Origin: Isoetes engelmannii
Taxonomy: Eukaryota; Streptophyta; Lycopodiopsida; Isoetales; Isoetaceae
NCBI GenBank assembly: GCA_011763485.2
Contig: JAANSK020269936.1
Span: 1-21,293 of the forward strand
DNA length: 21,293 bases
Reading direction: 5' to 3'
This document shows, piece after piece, positions 1 to 10,270 of the stretch (position 1 is its first letter; every line of letters starts with the position of its first letter). The notes beneath the pieces are model-generated. The model saw only the letters and a list, made by a program, of their open reading frames with translations. It was not told where the DNA came from and ran no database searches. Both the position numbers and the translations under genes were made by a program.

Positions 1-189
1 TTATGAATCCAAATTAGGTATGCCTGCTGCAAAGGAAAGCTATATGAGACTTTGTTGGAAGATTCATATTTCTTACATGGAACAAACCTGAGATTTCCTA
101 TATAATGAAACCTTTTGAGTATGCATATGTCTGCTCCTAACTTCTTTGAGCTTCAAAAAGGTGCTTGTGTATGGGAGTGAACTTATGGT

Positions 190-396
190 GAAGGGTTGCA
201 AAAACTTGACATGAAGACACTTGTTGACCCTGACAATGCTGTTTAGCTTTCGGCAATAATAGATTCTGCAGTAAAGGTTGGTAGTTCTGTTGCTATGCGA
301 CTAAGCCAACTATCACTTCGGCATCCCTTTTGGCAGCATATTGGCACTCCTACCTCAAAGGCAGTATTTGACTCAACTAGTTCTTCACAGATCTAG
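190..396 (+). other. possible decayed coding fragment, unidentified
   Basis: One frame reads almost openly through here, with ordinary amino-acid composition: residues such as LDMKTLVDPDNAV, one stop, then SAIIDSAVKVGSSVAMRLSQ and LRHPFWQHIGTPTSKAVF before another stop. It has no start codon of its own and no family I recognise. Downstream, to about 480, similar short open runs are broken by stops. It may be the tail of a host gene lying mostly outside the window, or old retroelement debris. The call rests only on composition and is weak. Confidence 0.2.
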
Positions 397-639
397 AGCT
401 TCACTGCAGTAATGCGCCTCCTTCATTTCCATTTTGTTGGAGAGAAGGTGCGGACTGAACTCATGAATCTGCAATACATTTAAAGCCACTTGCCTGGCAT
501 TAGATAAAGAGCTGCGCTAATTGAGCTCGAAGTGTAGCAGAATAATCAGCTTTATGAAGCTAATTTTATCCAATACAGCTTAAGCTGAGGGTGTTACAAA
601 TGAGAAAAACTTAATGGACGAATGTGTGAAGCCATTGTC

Positions 640-885
640 ATTAGCACTAAGTTAGCGTTAACTTAACCAAGACATGTGCGAACACATTTTTATTTTGCCG
701 TCAAGTTAAATAAACAATAACCTAATTCGTTTTGGTGCGAAAGAATTTAACTAGTTTCCGTTAGGTTAAAGTCTCAACGGAAAGTTAACTTAGTCTTGGT
801 GCGAACGTAAGGGTCTCTTATAAGTTTAGTTGGGCAGTTACAAAAAATTAACTTAATCCTAACTTATCGGCGAGTGCGAAGGTAC
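640..885. repeat. cluster of spaced GTGCGAA words with GTTAAC dyads (MITE or SINE-like)
   Basis: The heptamer GTGCGAA occurs four times, starting at 676, 735, 799 and 874, at intervals of about 59, 64 and 75 bp. Between copies are AT-rich runs with GTTAACTTA or TTAACTTAA dyads near 656, 784 and 848. CCAAGAC near 667 faces GTCTTGG near 793, so part of the block can pair with itself. No coding content is seen. It resembles a small non-autonomous element or a degenerate tandem array, but ends and target duplications are not clear. Confidence 0.3.
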
Positions 886-1170
886 CCTTATTACATTTAC
901 ATTACATTGCGCATAACTTTTTTTGGAATCCAGGTAGGCGGGTTTAAAGATTTTGGGTAGTGGTTGTAGCAACATAGATTATGCGTTGGAGAGATCTCTG
1001 AGAGCCCTTCTGGCGACCTGCAATAACAAGTTGCGCGAAGCCTTCATTTCTGTCAAAGCCGACCTTCAATTCTTCAGGTTTTGTTTTTGTCGCTCTTTAG
1101 TGCATTCGACAGTTCTTTCTTTCAATCTTGCTTGAAATTTTGCATCAATCTTGCTTCCTGGTTGTGTTTT

Positions 1171-1260
1171 GTAAAGAAAAATATACTTATCTCTGATGTA
1201 GAAAAGATCCGCGTAAAGAAAAATATACTTATCTCTGATGTAGAAAAGATCCGCGTAAAG
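1171..1260. repeat. perfect 42-bp tandem duplication
   Basis: The 42-bp unit beginning GTAAAGAAAAATATACTTAT occupies 1171-1212 and is repeated without a mismatch at 1213-1254, followed by the first six bases of a third copy. Perfect identity suggests a recent event. It lies just upstream of the PPR remains and is not part of a recognised gene. Confidence 0.9.
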
Positions 1261-1465
1261 TGAAGATTTTGTATAGGCAGAGCTTTTGAAGGTAAGATTT
1301 GATGAGCGGCTACATGAAAAATATTCACTGCTCTGAAATAGCCATCCAGTTCTAAAGGGAACTTCGAAGATTTTTTTTCCCTAGAAAAGGCTGCCTTGGA
1401 TGCATACCCATTTGGCAACTCCAAAGATACTCTTCTTATAGCAATACATTATTTCTTATCTGCAG

Positions 1466-2625
1466 ATATACACTAAAGTGAAAAGCAGAGCAGGATATGA
1501 GCTAAACATAGGATCCTATACATTGCTCACGAGGGTTATGGCTATAGCTAGACATCCATACTTGGCAGATTTGTTGTTTAAGGAATTGGAAGCAATAGGG
1601 TCCACCCAAATCAACAAGTCTTTTGTGCCCTTATTGTTGCTTATGCAAGGAGTGATATAGATAAGGTGGATGATATGTTTACTAGAATGAAAAAGTAGTG
1701 CACATCTAAACCTCACTTTGTACTTTTTTATATTTTTTATTTGTGCTACATCATGGCCAAGTTTTTGATTGAAGTGCAAATTCTCTTATTCTTTTTTGCT
1801 TTCAATATGTCAGATGCCTATGGTATGCTTGGTTTCTGCAATAAGATGGAAGAAGTATTTGAGCAGATAATGCCGCAAATGATGTCCCAGACCAGTATAC
1901 ATACAATGCCATGATAAGTGCATACAGGAGAACAAGACAAGTTCTCAAACTTGAAGATACAGCAAAAGTGATGCAATTGTCATACTTGCCTTTCAGTGTT
2001 GTTAGTGGGAGCTGCTTACTTCATGCATATAAAAGCCTTGAACAAATGCTCAAGTTGACAAAACAATAGAAGCAGTATACAAATCTGGATGTGAGCTTGA
2101 TAGAAAGGCATATACCTTACTCGTTGACACTTATGGAAGGAGGAGGAAGTATAAGCTAATGCAAGAAACCTATAAGCAAATAGTGTCAGATGGTTTTCCA
2201 TCCAATGTAGGATACATATACTGCGATGTTAAGCGTTTATGGAAAGTCAAAGTTATAGAATATATGGAGAGACGGGCAAGGATGACTTGTGAATTAGATG
2301 TTACTTTTCATTTAGCATTTAAATTCTTTTTCCAGGATCCATTGCCATTTGAAGATTATGGAAGCAACATATGTTTTGAGAGAACGGAAGACTCTTTTGA
2401 GAAACGCAATGCAGACGCATCAAGTTTGATGTGATCACGTATGCTGCGTTGTTAATGCTATGGAAAGGCAGGTCTTATACAGAAGATGGATAGCATTTTT
2501 GTGCTCATGCAAGTCGGTGGGTGCCTGTCAAATAGACATACATTTGGAGTTTTGCTAAATGTAGCAAAATGGCTATGGGAAGCTAGGCTTTGTGGCAAAG
2601 GCAGAAAAAGTATCTTGATCTGTTA
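1466..2625 (+). pseudogene. decayed P-class pentatricopeptide repeat gene
   Basis: PPR proteins are helical-hairpin RNA-binding proteins of plant organelles. A plausible splice acceptor (TTATCTGCAG) ends at 1465, and the frame then opens with GYELNIGSYTLLTRVMA. Further PPR units follow in shifting frames: LIVAYARSDIDKVDDMFTRM near 1635, DAYGMLGFCNKMEEVFEQ near 1813, PDQYTYNAMISAYRRTRQ near 1889, CELDRKAYTLLVDTYGRRRK near 2092, then METYKQI-type residues and VYGKSKVIEYMERRARM near 2230. A second acceptor-like TTTTTCCAG precedes 2336, and FDVITYAALL and NRHTFGVLLNV follow near 2430-2560. Spacing near 35 codons and the fixed tyrosines and glycines fit P-class repeats without PLS variation. Frameshifts and stops (for example AAAAAGTAG after DDMFTRMKK) show that it no longer encodes one protein. 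Its 5' end and targeting peptide are not visible. Confidence 0.75.
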
Positions 2626-2796
2626 AACCATTAGTTTCACCTGGGTTTTTACTGACTGGCAACACAGGGAGATTTGATCTCGCTTGAGATCCACCGACAA
2701 AGGAGCTATTGCCTCATAGATTCAATGAATTTATGTATGCATATATGATTTGTTTTGACAGATATACTCCGTCACTCTTATGGTTTGTTTTTGTAG

Positions 2797-2877
2797 ATTG
2801 CTGAACAGCTACGGCAGAAAATCCGACAGAGGACAAAACTAAGTTGCTGGTCTGGTCCCAATAGATTGTTGGCAAAG
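2797..2877 (+). other. candidate last exon of the P-class PPR gene
   Basis: An open 27-codon block (IAEQLRQKIRQRTK, then LSCWSGPNRLLAK) lies between a pyrimidine-rich acceptor (TTTGTTTTTGTAG) and a donor-like AAAG/GTATGC. It follows the PPR remains by 170 bp on the same strand, so it may be a surviving exon of that gene, though the repeat signature is absent. Length divisible by three and two plausible splice sites are the only support. Confidence 0.25.
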
Positions 2878-2879
2878 GT

Positions 2880-3555
2880 ATGCCGTTAGCAGGACTTAGA
2901 CTAAATGAATGTCAGACATATAAATGCGCAATGTCAAGGAACACATCAAGAGAGTGTATTTTCGTCATTTTAGAGATATATAGGCATTCAGGATTTGAGC
3001 AAAAAAAGTTAAAGTCTTCTATGAGATTGTTAGATCAGCATCTGTATCACTCTTGATCATAATTTTGTCCATTTTGCATATTCGTGTCAATTTAGACACA
3101 CTATGATATATGCCCAAGCCAAAGTTCCAGGCAAATAAAAAGAATATACAGCCCCTTAATCTTCAACAGAGGTTCTCGATTTCAATTTGGTTCTAAGATA
3201 CATGTTTCTAGATGGCATTTTGCTTGCCATGGACATTAATAACTGTTTCTGTCTTCCTTATGAAATACCCTCCCTGCAACTCAATTTGTGTTATTGATCG
3301 GCCTTGTAGTGAGCCTTACTCATCGTCCAAACATGATATCATGACAAGGGTCTATGGAGGAGAGAAGAAAGAGAGAGTTCTAGTAATGCAAGGACATGAA
3401 AAGATACTAACTGAATGCGAGCATGGAAGCAACATTTTCTACATTTGTACATACGTGTCAGCTTGCCACCATCATAGATGGCATGCCATCAGAAATACTA
3501 AGACCTGTTCTGACATCCTATTGCACAATCATGTTCCCAGTTGCTTAACAAAATA
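2880..3555. other. no recognisable gene
   Basis: The stretch is AT-rich spacer. A 130-codon open frame at 3212-3604 is compositionally odd (clusters of Cys and His, no conserved motif) and overlaps the PLS-PPR remains in another frame, so it is not called. PPR-like residues may begin near 3460 (IIDGMPSEILRPV) but cannot be fixed. Confidence 0.4.
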
Positions 3556-3965
3556 TAGTATCATGGGAGGCAATGGTAGTAGCATATGCCATGGATTACT
3601 TTAACAAATTGCAGCAGGAAGGCATAAAGCCAGATAGTGTTGTTTTTCGAGTGTATTGAAGGTATGCTCTGATACCAGAGATATAAATCGAGGAAGGCTA
3701 GTCCATGTGCAGACCATCGAAAGTTATCTCCATTTAAATGATGTGATCCTCAACACCCGTGTTCATATGTACGCACATTAACCAAAGTATGTAGAAAGTT
3801 GCAACTTTTGGAGGTGGTCTCATATGGGGCAATGGTTCGGGGATATGTTCAACATGGGAAAGGTGTTCAGGCACTTAAGTTTTTCTAGAAGATGCAACAG
3901 TAAGGCATAAATACAAAGCTGGTTATGTATCTGAATGCACTGAGCTCAGGCATGGCTGGGAGTTA
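3556..3965 (+). pseudogene. PLS-class PPR gene fragment, left part
   Basis: Plant-specific PLS-PPR proteins act mostly in organellar RNA editing. The block reads VSWEAMVVAYAMDYFNKLQQ, EGIKPDSVVF, then after a frame change KVCSDTRDINRGRLVHVQTI, LHLNDVILNTRVHMYAH, and finally VVSYGAMVRGYVQHGKG, ALKFF, KMQQ, GINTKLVMYLNALSSGMAG. The order (a VSWNAM-like unit, KPDSVTF, an H-type RGRxVHxxxI unit, NALVDMYAKCG equivalent, VSYGAMVRGY) is that of consecutive P, L and S motifs. Several stops and frame changes make it a pseudogene. It ends abruptly near 3965, and the expected next L-motif is found only at 5301, after an insertion. Confidence 0.75.
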
Positions 3966-5300
3966 GCATCGAAATTTTGTGAGGATTGAGAGCAACCTAA
4001 AACAGATTCAAGGTGGCTTTCCAACAAGCCAAGATTCTTTGGAATCACACAAATTGTTGGCGATATCTTGCAATTTGTTTGCAATCGGTCTAGAACGGGT
4101 CTAGAACATGTTGGGGGTCTAGAACGGGTCTACATTGTGGTAGCTCGAAAATCCTATGCAGAGATTTATTGAATCTTGCTGAGTTTTTTCGAAAGACGGA
4201 TCTGCAGTTTGTTACTTAGATTTGTTGTTTGCGGCAAAGATTTTGCCGTATCCTCAAGTTTGGCGAGCATCTGGAGTCTGGCAAAGATTTGTTGAGTACT
4301 GGTTCGGATATGGAGCCGTGGAAGCTATGGTGTCGTCGTCAAGATTTTATAAATGGATTTGAATGGCGAAGATTTGGTATGTTTTTGGTATGTTTGTGGA
4401 AACGTTTAGTTCCGTTGAAGAGTTCGGATGTCAGGTAGTGGTTCGAATCTGGAGTTTTGGATCTTGGAGTTGCCATTTGGCAAAATTTCTAATACTCTGT
4501 TTCGTAGAGAGGAACGGATTTCTGAATTTCCCTGGATCAATCTTGAAACCACCGTTCATGATTTTGCTTCTCTCATATCCCATGTTCGTCAACATGCACT
4601 ACCACTTTACATACATTTACATATACCATTCACTTGCTCACATGATCGGAGCGTGGATGATCCATGGTTTGGATGCTTGGGATGTGCTTCTTACATTGAT
4701 GAAGGGTTAAGAAAGCTGTTAACAGTTACCTGCAAGTGTTTACATTTACCAAATCAGGTCTTACTGATTGTTGATGTGGCTAGCGATCAAAATCTGGTTG
4801 ATTGTGATGGTAAATCTGGTACATGGTCACAAGTGTTAGCAGGACAATTTTCTGAATTTCAGCCTGATATCAACAATGATTCGAACAATAATTGCAAGTT
4901 TTCTTTTGATCGCTATCAGACAGAATGGTTTTTCTATGTCAGACAAAATTTGGTTATGAATGATTCTTATTCTGACAACAGAAGAGAATGGCACAGGGGC
5001 AGAAAAATATGGTTTAAGACCAATATATCATGGCAGCCATGGTTACTTCTGTGGCTGAGTCTATTCCATATGCTGGAGTCTTCTACATGTGTTTGTTTTG
5101 AGTTTGCAGCAGTGTTCGTCATCAGGAAGGGTGTTAGATCTATATGCTGACGTGTATGATGACATCACACTGCTGACCTGCTTGTTGCTGACATGGCATT
5201 CTCTATATGAGCCATAGCACACCCATCTCTAGTTAGTCTGTTTTCCTAGCTCTTAGGCGCTCACATACTCTGTATCTTTCTTCCACCATGACACATTACA
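3966..5300. mobile_element. insertion splitting the PLS-PPR gene; LTR-element-like fossil
   Basis: This 1.3-kb block separates two consecutive parts of one PPR reading order, so it is best read as inserted DNA. It contains an open frame of 240 codons from 4428 with no family I recognise. At about 5125-5300 a purine run (AGGAAGGG) is followed by TGTTAGATC and a promoter-like stretch with TGCTGACATGGC and CTCTATATGAGCC. Similar words occur in the copia LTR at 6860-6900. These points suggest the 3' end of an LTR retroelement, but no matching left LTR is seen, so the family assignment is tentative. The element is broken or very incomplete. Confidence 0.4.
4087..4135. repeat. short GGTCTAGAAC repeats
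   Basis: GGTCTAGAAC or a close variant (the last GGTCTACAT) occurs four times within 49 bp, with spacings of 10, 19 and 10 bp. It lies in the left part of the insertion that splits the PLS-PPR gene. Confidence 0.7.
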
Positions 5301-5815
5301 ATGCCTTCAAGCATCGTTCAAAGCAAACCTCATTTCAGTATTGCTATTGGGAGCATCTTGGTTGCCATGTATCCAAAGTGCGGAAGCTTGAATGAGGCTC
5401 ATAAATGCGATCTCAAATTATTGTGTCATGGAATACTATTATCTTTGCATATGTACAACATGGAAAACATTTTGCTCTGGAACTCTTTGGAATGATGAAA
5501 GAGGAGTTGGTTAATTCAAATGAAGCATCATCTATTAAGCATCATTGAATATTTTGTTCTGGAACTCTTTGGAATGATGAAAGCGGAATGGTCAATTCAA
5601 ATGAAACATCATCTATTTTGACATGTTTGATGTAGGCCTAGTGGACGAACTTTATAAATATAGAAATTTCATGACATGGCCTATTGAAACTGCATTTTGC
5701 AATGTCTGGCTATGTGTCCATGACCTGGTAGGAGATATGCATCATCTCATTCGAATTTCCAGGCTTTAATGTCGAAAAGCAATTCCAATAAATTGTCTGG
5801 GCCGAGTAGCTGAAG
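5301..5815 (+). pseudogene. PLS-class PPR gene fragment, right part
   Basis: The block starts SSIVQSKPHFSIAIGSILVA, MYPKCGSLNEAHK, which is the L-motif expected right after the fragment ending near 3965. It continues in other frames with an S-motif remnant ending ALELFGMMKEE, repeated as LELFGMMKAE by an 82-bp duplication. VDELYKYRNFMTWPIETA near 5640 and CLGRVAEV near 5800 follow and correspond to the region before the E motif (AGLVDEG, then MVDLLGRAG in intact relatives). Stops and frameshifts are frequent. No DYW domain is visible downstream, so the gene was truncated or belonged to the E subgroup. Confidence 0.65.
5469..5616. repeat. 82-bp imperfect tandem duplication inside the PPR fragment
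   Basis: ATTTTGCTCTGGAACTCTTT at 5469 returns as ATTTTGTTCTGGAACTCTTT at 5551, and the following GGAATGATGAAAG and CAAATGAAGCATCATCTATT are also repeated with a few changes. Both copies encode the same PPR helix in the same local frame. Confidence 0.8.
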
Positions 5816-6368
5816 TATAAACACATTTTTGCTATATATGCAGAGGCTTGAGAAGGTTGGATCTCGAGTCAGACAAGAAAAAAATACATTTGAATTTTCC
5901 TCCTGTTTCAAATCCAGCTGAAAAATAGAGAGGTTAATTCCAGGTTATGTGGAAAAGACTATCCAATTGTTGAACCTGCGATGGTGCTCAAATCAATAAT
6001 AGTTCTTAATAAGTTCCTCTTTTGTTTGTTAGCCTAAAAGATAGGTAACATGCTCTTTTGTTCTTCATTTCAGGATGGAAGAATACACGTAAAAAATGAT
6101 GAATTTGGGCGTTAACATGCATTTCTAGGGAGAGTAATTGGGTCAAGCCCTTCCAATTGGTGGAGAGGTGAGCGTCCTTTTATGAAAGCGTGAGCATGTG
6201 GGATTGCAACAGTTTGTTTGTGTTCACAATGTATTTCACAGCCATTTTGCTCTTCTATTTTGTTTCCGTTTTCTTTTAATTATAATCTATATATTGGTCC
6301 TTTCTTTCTTTCCAACTGTAAGAAACGTGCAAGAAACATCAGAGATCAAAGTCACGGACTTTTAGATT
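5816..6368. other. no recognisable gene
   Basis: AT-rich sequence follows the PPR remains. It has short open runs only, and I see no motif, RNA gene or element end. It may include former introns or 3' sequence of the PPR gene. Confidence 0.4.
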
Positions 6369-6526
6369 GCTCATGATTATGAATAAACAAGATAGAATGC
6401 TATTGACATCTGTAGAGATGAAGAGCAGCATCTACTACTGATGCAATGCTCATGATTATGAATAAACAAGTTAGAATGCTAATGACATTGTAGAGATGAA
6501 GAGCAGCATCTACTACTGATGCAATG
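6369..6526. repeat. 80-bp tandem duplication
   Basis: The unit beginning GCTCATGATTATGAATAAAC runs 6369-6448 and is repeated at 6449-6526 with a few substitutions and a short deletion, ending both times in ATCTACTACTGATGCAATGC. It directly precedes the fossil copia LTR. Confidence 0.85.
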
Positions 6527-6989
6527 CTGAAGAAAACAGAGCAACAGAAAAAGATGACATCTAGTCACATGTTATCACGTGGACACATATGTAGCTGCTG
6601 ATGTGGGCAGTGCTACTCACTAAATATTTCACTTACTGTACATTGTGAAACGGATGATGGGCACAAAATCTGTAAGATATATTACATCTTGCGTAAGGCT
6701 GAAGAGGCAATAGGATATTCAAACACGGTATCCACCATTGGCCGAAGCCAATGAGCATCTTTTAGAAACCATTGGACGGTTTCTTTTAGAAACTGTCCTT
6801 TTCACATCTATTAGCATATGACATATCACATGTCACCACCTTTAGATGACTAGAGATGACACCTATGTTGCTGACATGGCTCTCCTGTAAAGCCATAGTC
6901 ATGCTTTATAGTTCTTCATTCAGTTTACTCACTAACCTCGCTATTTCGTGCATCTCTTTTCTCTCTTGCATATTTACACTACATCTGTA

Positions 6990-7000
6990 TGGTATCAGAG
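6990..7000 (+). promoter_or_regulatory. copia primer-binding site
   Basis: TGGTATCAGAG is complementary to the 3' end of plant initiator-methionine tRNA and marks the junction between the 5' LTR and the internal region of Ty1/copia elements. The CA at 6982-6983 is a proper LTR terminus, with the spacer TCTGTA between. Confidence 0.8.
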
Positions 7001-7680
7001 GGTGAGAAGAAAATGAGTGCCAATTTTAGCAAAAGGATCATGATAGGGTGTTGGGCTTGATAAGAGAGGGATTCAAATCAATATACGCATGCGTTAGTGG
7101 AGATCGGTCAGAGAGAGGGATTCGTTTCAATTTATGTTTGCAATTATCTGCATTCATTAGTGGAGATCGGGTCTGAATCGCATTGCAAGTTCAGGATGAG
7201 TCTCAAGAGTTCCAAATTTATTCACGTTGGATTCCTCACGACAGGAATTTTCATGCCGGAATCTTCTCATGCCGGATTCTTTCTTAATGGAATTGAGTCG
7301 GGTTTGCTCTCCTTTGTTTGGATTTGCATGTTCTTGTCCAGAGTCTTTTTTATTGCATTCCTTTTACTTGGATTTGCTGATTTGGTGGGATTTCCCCTGG
7401 CCTATTGACGATTTACAAGCTCTATCTTATCTCTATCTAAAGTCCTTCATACAACTTATATGGCTATATATTCAAATCCATAGAAATATTTTACACATCC
7501 GGTGTTAAATATTGACAATTATTTTACCTGAGAGATGCTTTTGAAACCAAGTTGAATCTCAGAGGTCTAAATGAGAGGTCTAAATGCTGAGTTCCAATCC
7601 ACTTGGAAACCAACCATACTTGATTAACTCAACAAAGATTTTCTAGCTTTGAATCATCTCAAAGCCTATATGTGCACAGA

Positions 7681-7752
7681 TTTTTAGAGAGATCTTCAAA
7701 GTTATGGAAGTTTAGATTTTTAGAGAGATTTTCAAAGTTATGGAAGTTTATC
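7681..7752. repeat. 36-bp tandem duplication
   Basis: TTTTTAGAGAGATCTTCAAA plus the next 16 bases (7681-7716) is repeated at 7717-7750 with one or two changes, inside the fossil copia internal region. Confidence 0.85.
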
Positions 7753-8101
7753 ATCTGCTCTTAATTTCCTTCATCAGAATTGTAGTAAGGCAGGTGAAGG
7801 TCAAGATCTTGGATTCAAAGCCAGGTAGATAATCTAAGGTTGGAAGGATGCTCTAGCATGCGAGATTATCTGCAGCAATTCAAGGCCTTGAGGAAAAATA
7901 TCAATGTAGCATGGTGCTCTTAGAGATCTATTCCTTATACAATATGCTCTCAAGGTTTACCGCGTGAGTATCAGAGTGTTATAGACTCTAGTCACTTCCC
8001 GTTCCCAAACTAGTTGGGGAGTCAAATGTTCTCGGAACTGTTGTAGATTTTCCCATATGGCCTATTATCGGGAACTAAGTTCCGGAACTAGTTGGGAACC
8101 A

Positions 8102-8138
8102 ATTCCGGGTAAGAAAAGATTCCGGGTAAGAAAAGATT
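8102..8138. repeat. 17-bp tandem duplication in a GGAACTAG-rich patch
   Basis: ATTCCGGGTAAGAAAAG occurs twice back to back (8102-8118, 8119-8135). Just upstream, at 8000-8100, are GTTCCCAAACTAGTTGGGGA and GGAACTAGTTGGGAACC, so the same words recur in both orientations. Confidence 0.8.
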
Positions 8139-8520
8139 AGTTCCCAAAAATTCCAAATGTTTAGCACATTTCTATGCCAGAAAATCTCTACGTCTAACAA
8201 AAATTCCACTTCGTGTTTCATTCGGCCACAAAATCATGGTTGTGCATGACTCGTGAACCCTTGGAAGATCAAAAATGCAGCCTGCAGGTCCTCACTTGAT
8301 CTTTGGCATCACCGTTTCAGTTCTGGCATTGGAGAACATTGTCACAGTGGTCTCCTAGAAGTCATCTATGTATAATACATGATAAGATGGATCAAGTGAA
8401 GACTTTAGTTCCTATAAATCATCATCTAGCAAAATCAGTATGGAGAGGTAATAGTTTGAAAAGCAGTTTGAAGAGCAACTTGATGGGTGTTTTGGCTCAT
8501 GAGCATGTGCGCCTATGATC

Positions 8521-10079
8521 ATTTTTCATTTGATCTTTGAAAAGTTGATTTGAAGTTTTACGTTCGGATCACGTTCTAGGATATTGCATAACTTAGAATG
8601 TGTCCAGCAGGACAAGATAGGTGGCTTATATAGAAGGAAGCCTACAGATTGCAAATGGATGTAAGACTCAAAGACATTAATCCATTAAAGGACAAACCGA
8701 TGTACAACTGGATCTCTTTTGTGTTCAATTCCCTTCCTCGAGTCTCTATTTGCAGCTTGACAATGCATTAGGGCAAAACAAAAATTGGTATGTATTTTCA
8801 TACTTATTGTAATCAACTTGGCTTAAGATCTTCGTGAGATCCAAGTGAGTTTAATGATGGTCGGCCACACCGATGATCGACCTTGATCTTCGTGATGGTT
8901 GGCCATATCGATGATGCTTTATTTGAAAATTTTTCAACCTTGTTGAGTTCATTGGATGCTTTGGCTCTACTAGAGCTACTTTACTTGTTCAACAAGTGCA
9001 ATGCAAAATCTACAATTCCGCATTTCATTGACGAAGATTGTTGATCTAAGATTTGCACCTTGATCAACACCCAGAATAACTTGTGGTTTGTGGTATGGAC
9101 CTACAGACTTGTTTGATGGCACAACCCTTGTAAAAGATAATACAGACCTTGTAGAATGCTGAAGTTAGGGGCAGGAAACGTAAGTGGTCAGGATCAGGTT
9201 GGGCAAAATGCATACAACCGATGAAGACTCCCACTCCGCGCACAACTTGTTTTGTAAGGGAAATCGATTTGATACCACACAAAGGACAAGAAGAACAAAA
9301 ACAGACGAGTCTTTTTGAAAAGTTTTTCAGCTTGGGTTTAAGGTTACAAAAGATTGAAGAAATGACGACTCTTATATTTCCATAATACAAAAATAATAGG
9401 ATTAAAAGATTGACGTAAATCACTGGATCAACAACAACATTTGAAGATCAAGGCAATACGATTTCAAAAGGGATAGACAGGTAACGTCAAAATTCTTTTG
9501 TGACAAAGCAACAATGCAAGACCTCTCATATAATGGCCCGTGAGTTCCTGCTTGCAAAAATCTCTGTTATATGCTTACCTTTTACCGGAAATCCTTCTTA
9601 ACCCGGTCCAATCATGAATCTTCACCGTCTTCTAAAAGCAATCCTTTCCATTTTATGAAACGGTTCCTTCATTTTTGGCCCAATGATTTGGTGACAAATC
9701 CACGCCATTTGTCCTTAAATAGACTTTATATGAAATATGCTCATATGTCATGACATTGCAAATCAACAAATGATTTAGAACATGAGCAATGGCAAGGCTA
9801 GAATTGGGAAAAGTGGAACCTGATGAACTATCCAAATGTAAAGTTAGGATGTCAAAAGTGTTTGCCCAACCAACATTGCGCCACAAGATAAGGTTTCGGA
9901 GCTCCGAAATGATGGCAAGGAACATGAAATGAAATATTCAAATTTTTGCAATGTTTAGACAAGGGCTAGTAGATCTTGACAAAGTGAAAAATGGGGGAGA
10001 TATAAAAGAAAAATTCGAATACTGAATGTTGGCCACGAAAGTGGGCCAACATATGGCCCAACAACAGTAGGGTGGTCCC
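8521..10079. other. no supportable gene; short repeats only
   Basis: Open frames of 90-120 codons on both strands show no conserved motif and lack coherent neighbours. At 8827-8915, GATCTTCGTGA and GATGGTCGGCCACACCGATG recur as GATCTTCGTGATGGTTGGCC, a small imperfect duplication. A short open run near 8890-9040 (IDDALFENFSTLLSSLDALA) has coding-like composition but no family. The block could be eroded element sequence. Confidence 0.4.
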
Positions 10080-10270
10080 ATTATTTGAGATGCCACATTC
10101 ATAAAAGTACAATTAGAAGAAAGTGATGGCTGAAGAAAGTGCAAGATAACCTTCATTCTCTCCAAAGTAAATGGAGATAAATTCTAAGTTGAATCCCTTA
10201 TTTGATACTGTGATATATTCTCGAGTATATTCTTATAGTATATAGAAACGAAAAGTATGAAGTGTCAAGA

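Larger units (their letters stand above)
6540..8520 (+). mobile_element. fossil Ty1/copia LTR retrotransposon, 5' part
   Basis: The defining mark is TGGTATCAGAG at 6990-7000, the plant copia primer-binding site complementary to initiator-Met tRNA, six bases after a CA that would end the 5' LTR at 6983. The sequence before it (about 6540-6983) has LTR-like character, including a CACGTG at 6576, but its left end cannot be set precisely. After the primer site, gag-like remains are spread over about 7000-8010, with typical residue groups near 7850-8000. No protease, integrase or reverse transcriptase was recognised, and no matching 3' LTR. The element is truncated and broken in many places, hence old. 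Confidence 0.6.

Noticed and set aside
3212-3604. 130-codon plus-strand frame
   Set aside because: It overlaps PPR remains in a different frame and has an odd Cys/His-rich composition with no zinc-binding spacing.
3964-5316. AGCATCG at both sides of the PPR-splitting insertion as a target-site duplication
   Set aside because: The adjacent bases do not look like element ends, and a 7-bp match is easily found by chance at flexible borders.
9064-9423. 119-codon minus-strand frame
   Set aside because: No conserved motif, no splice or start support, and an isolated position in a gene-free stretch.
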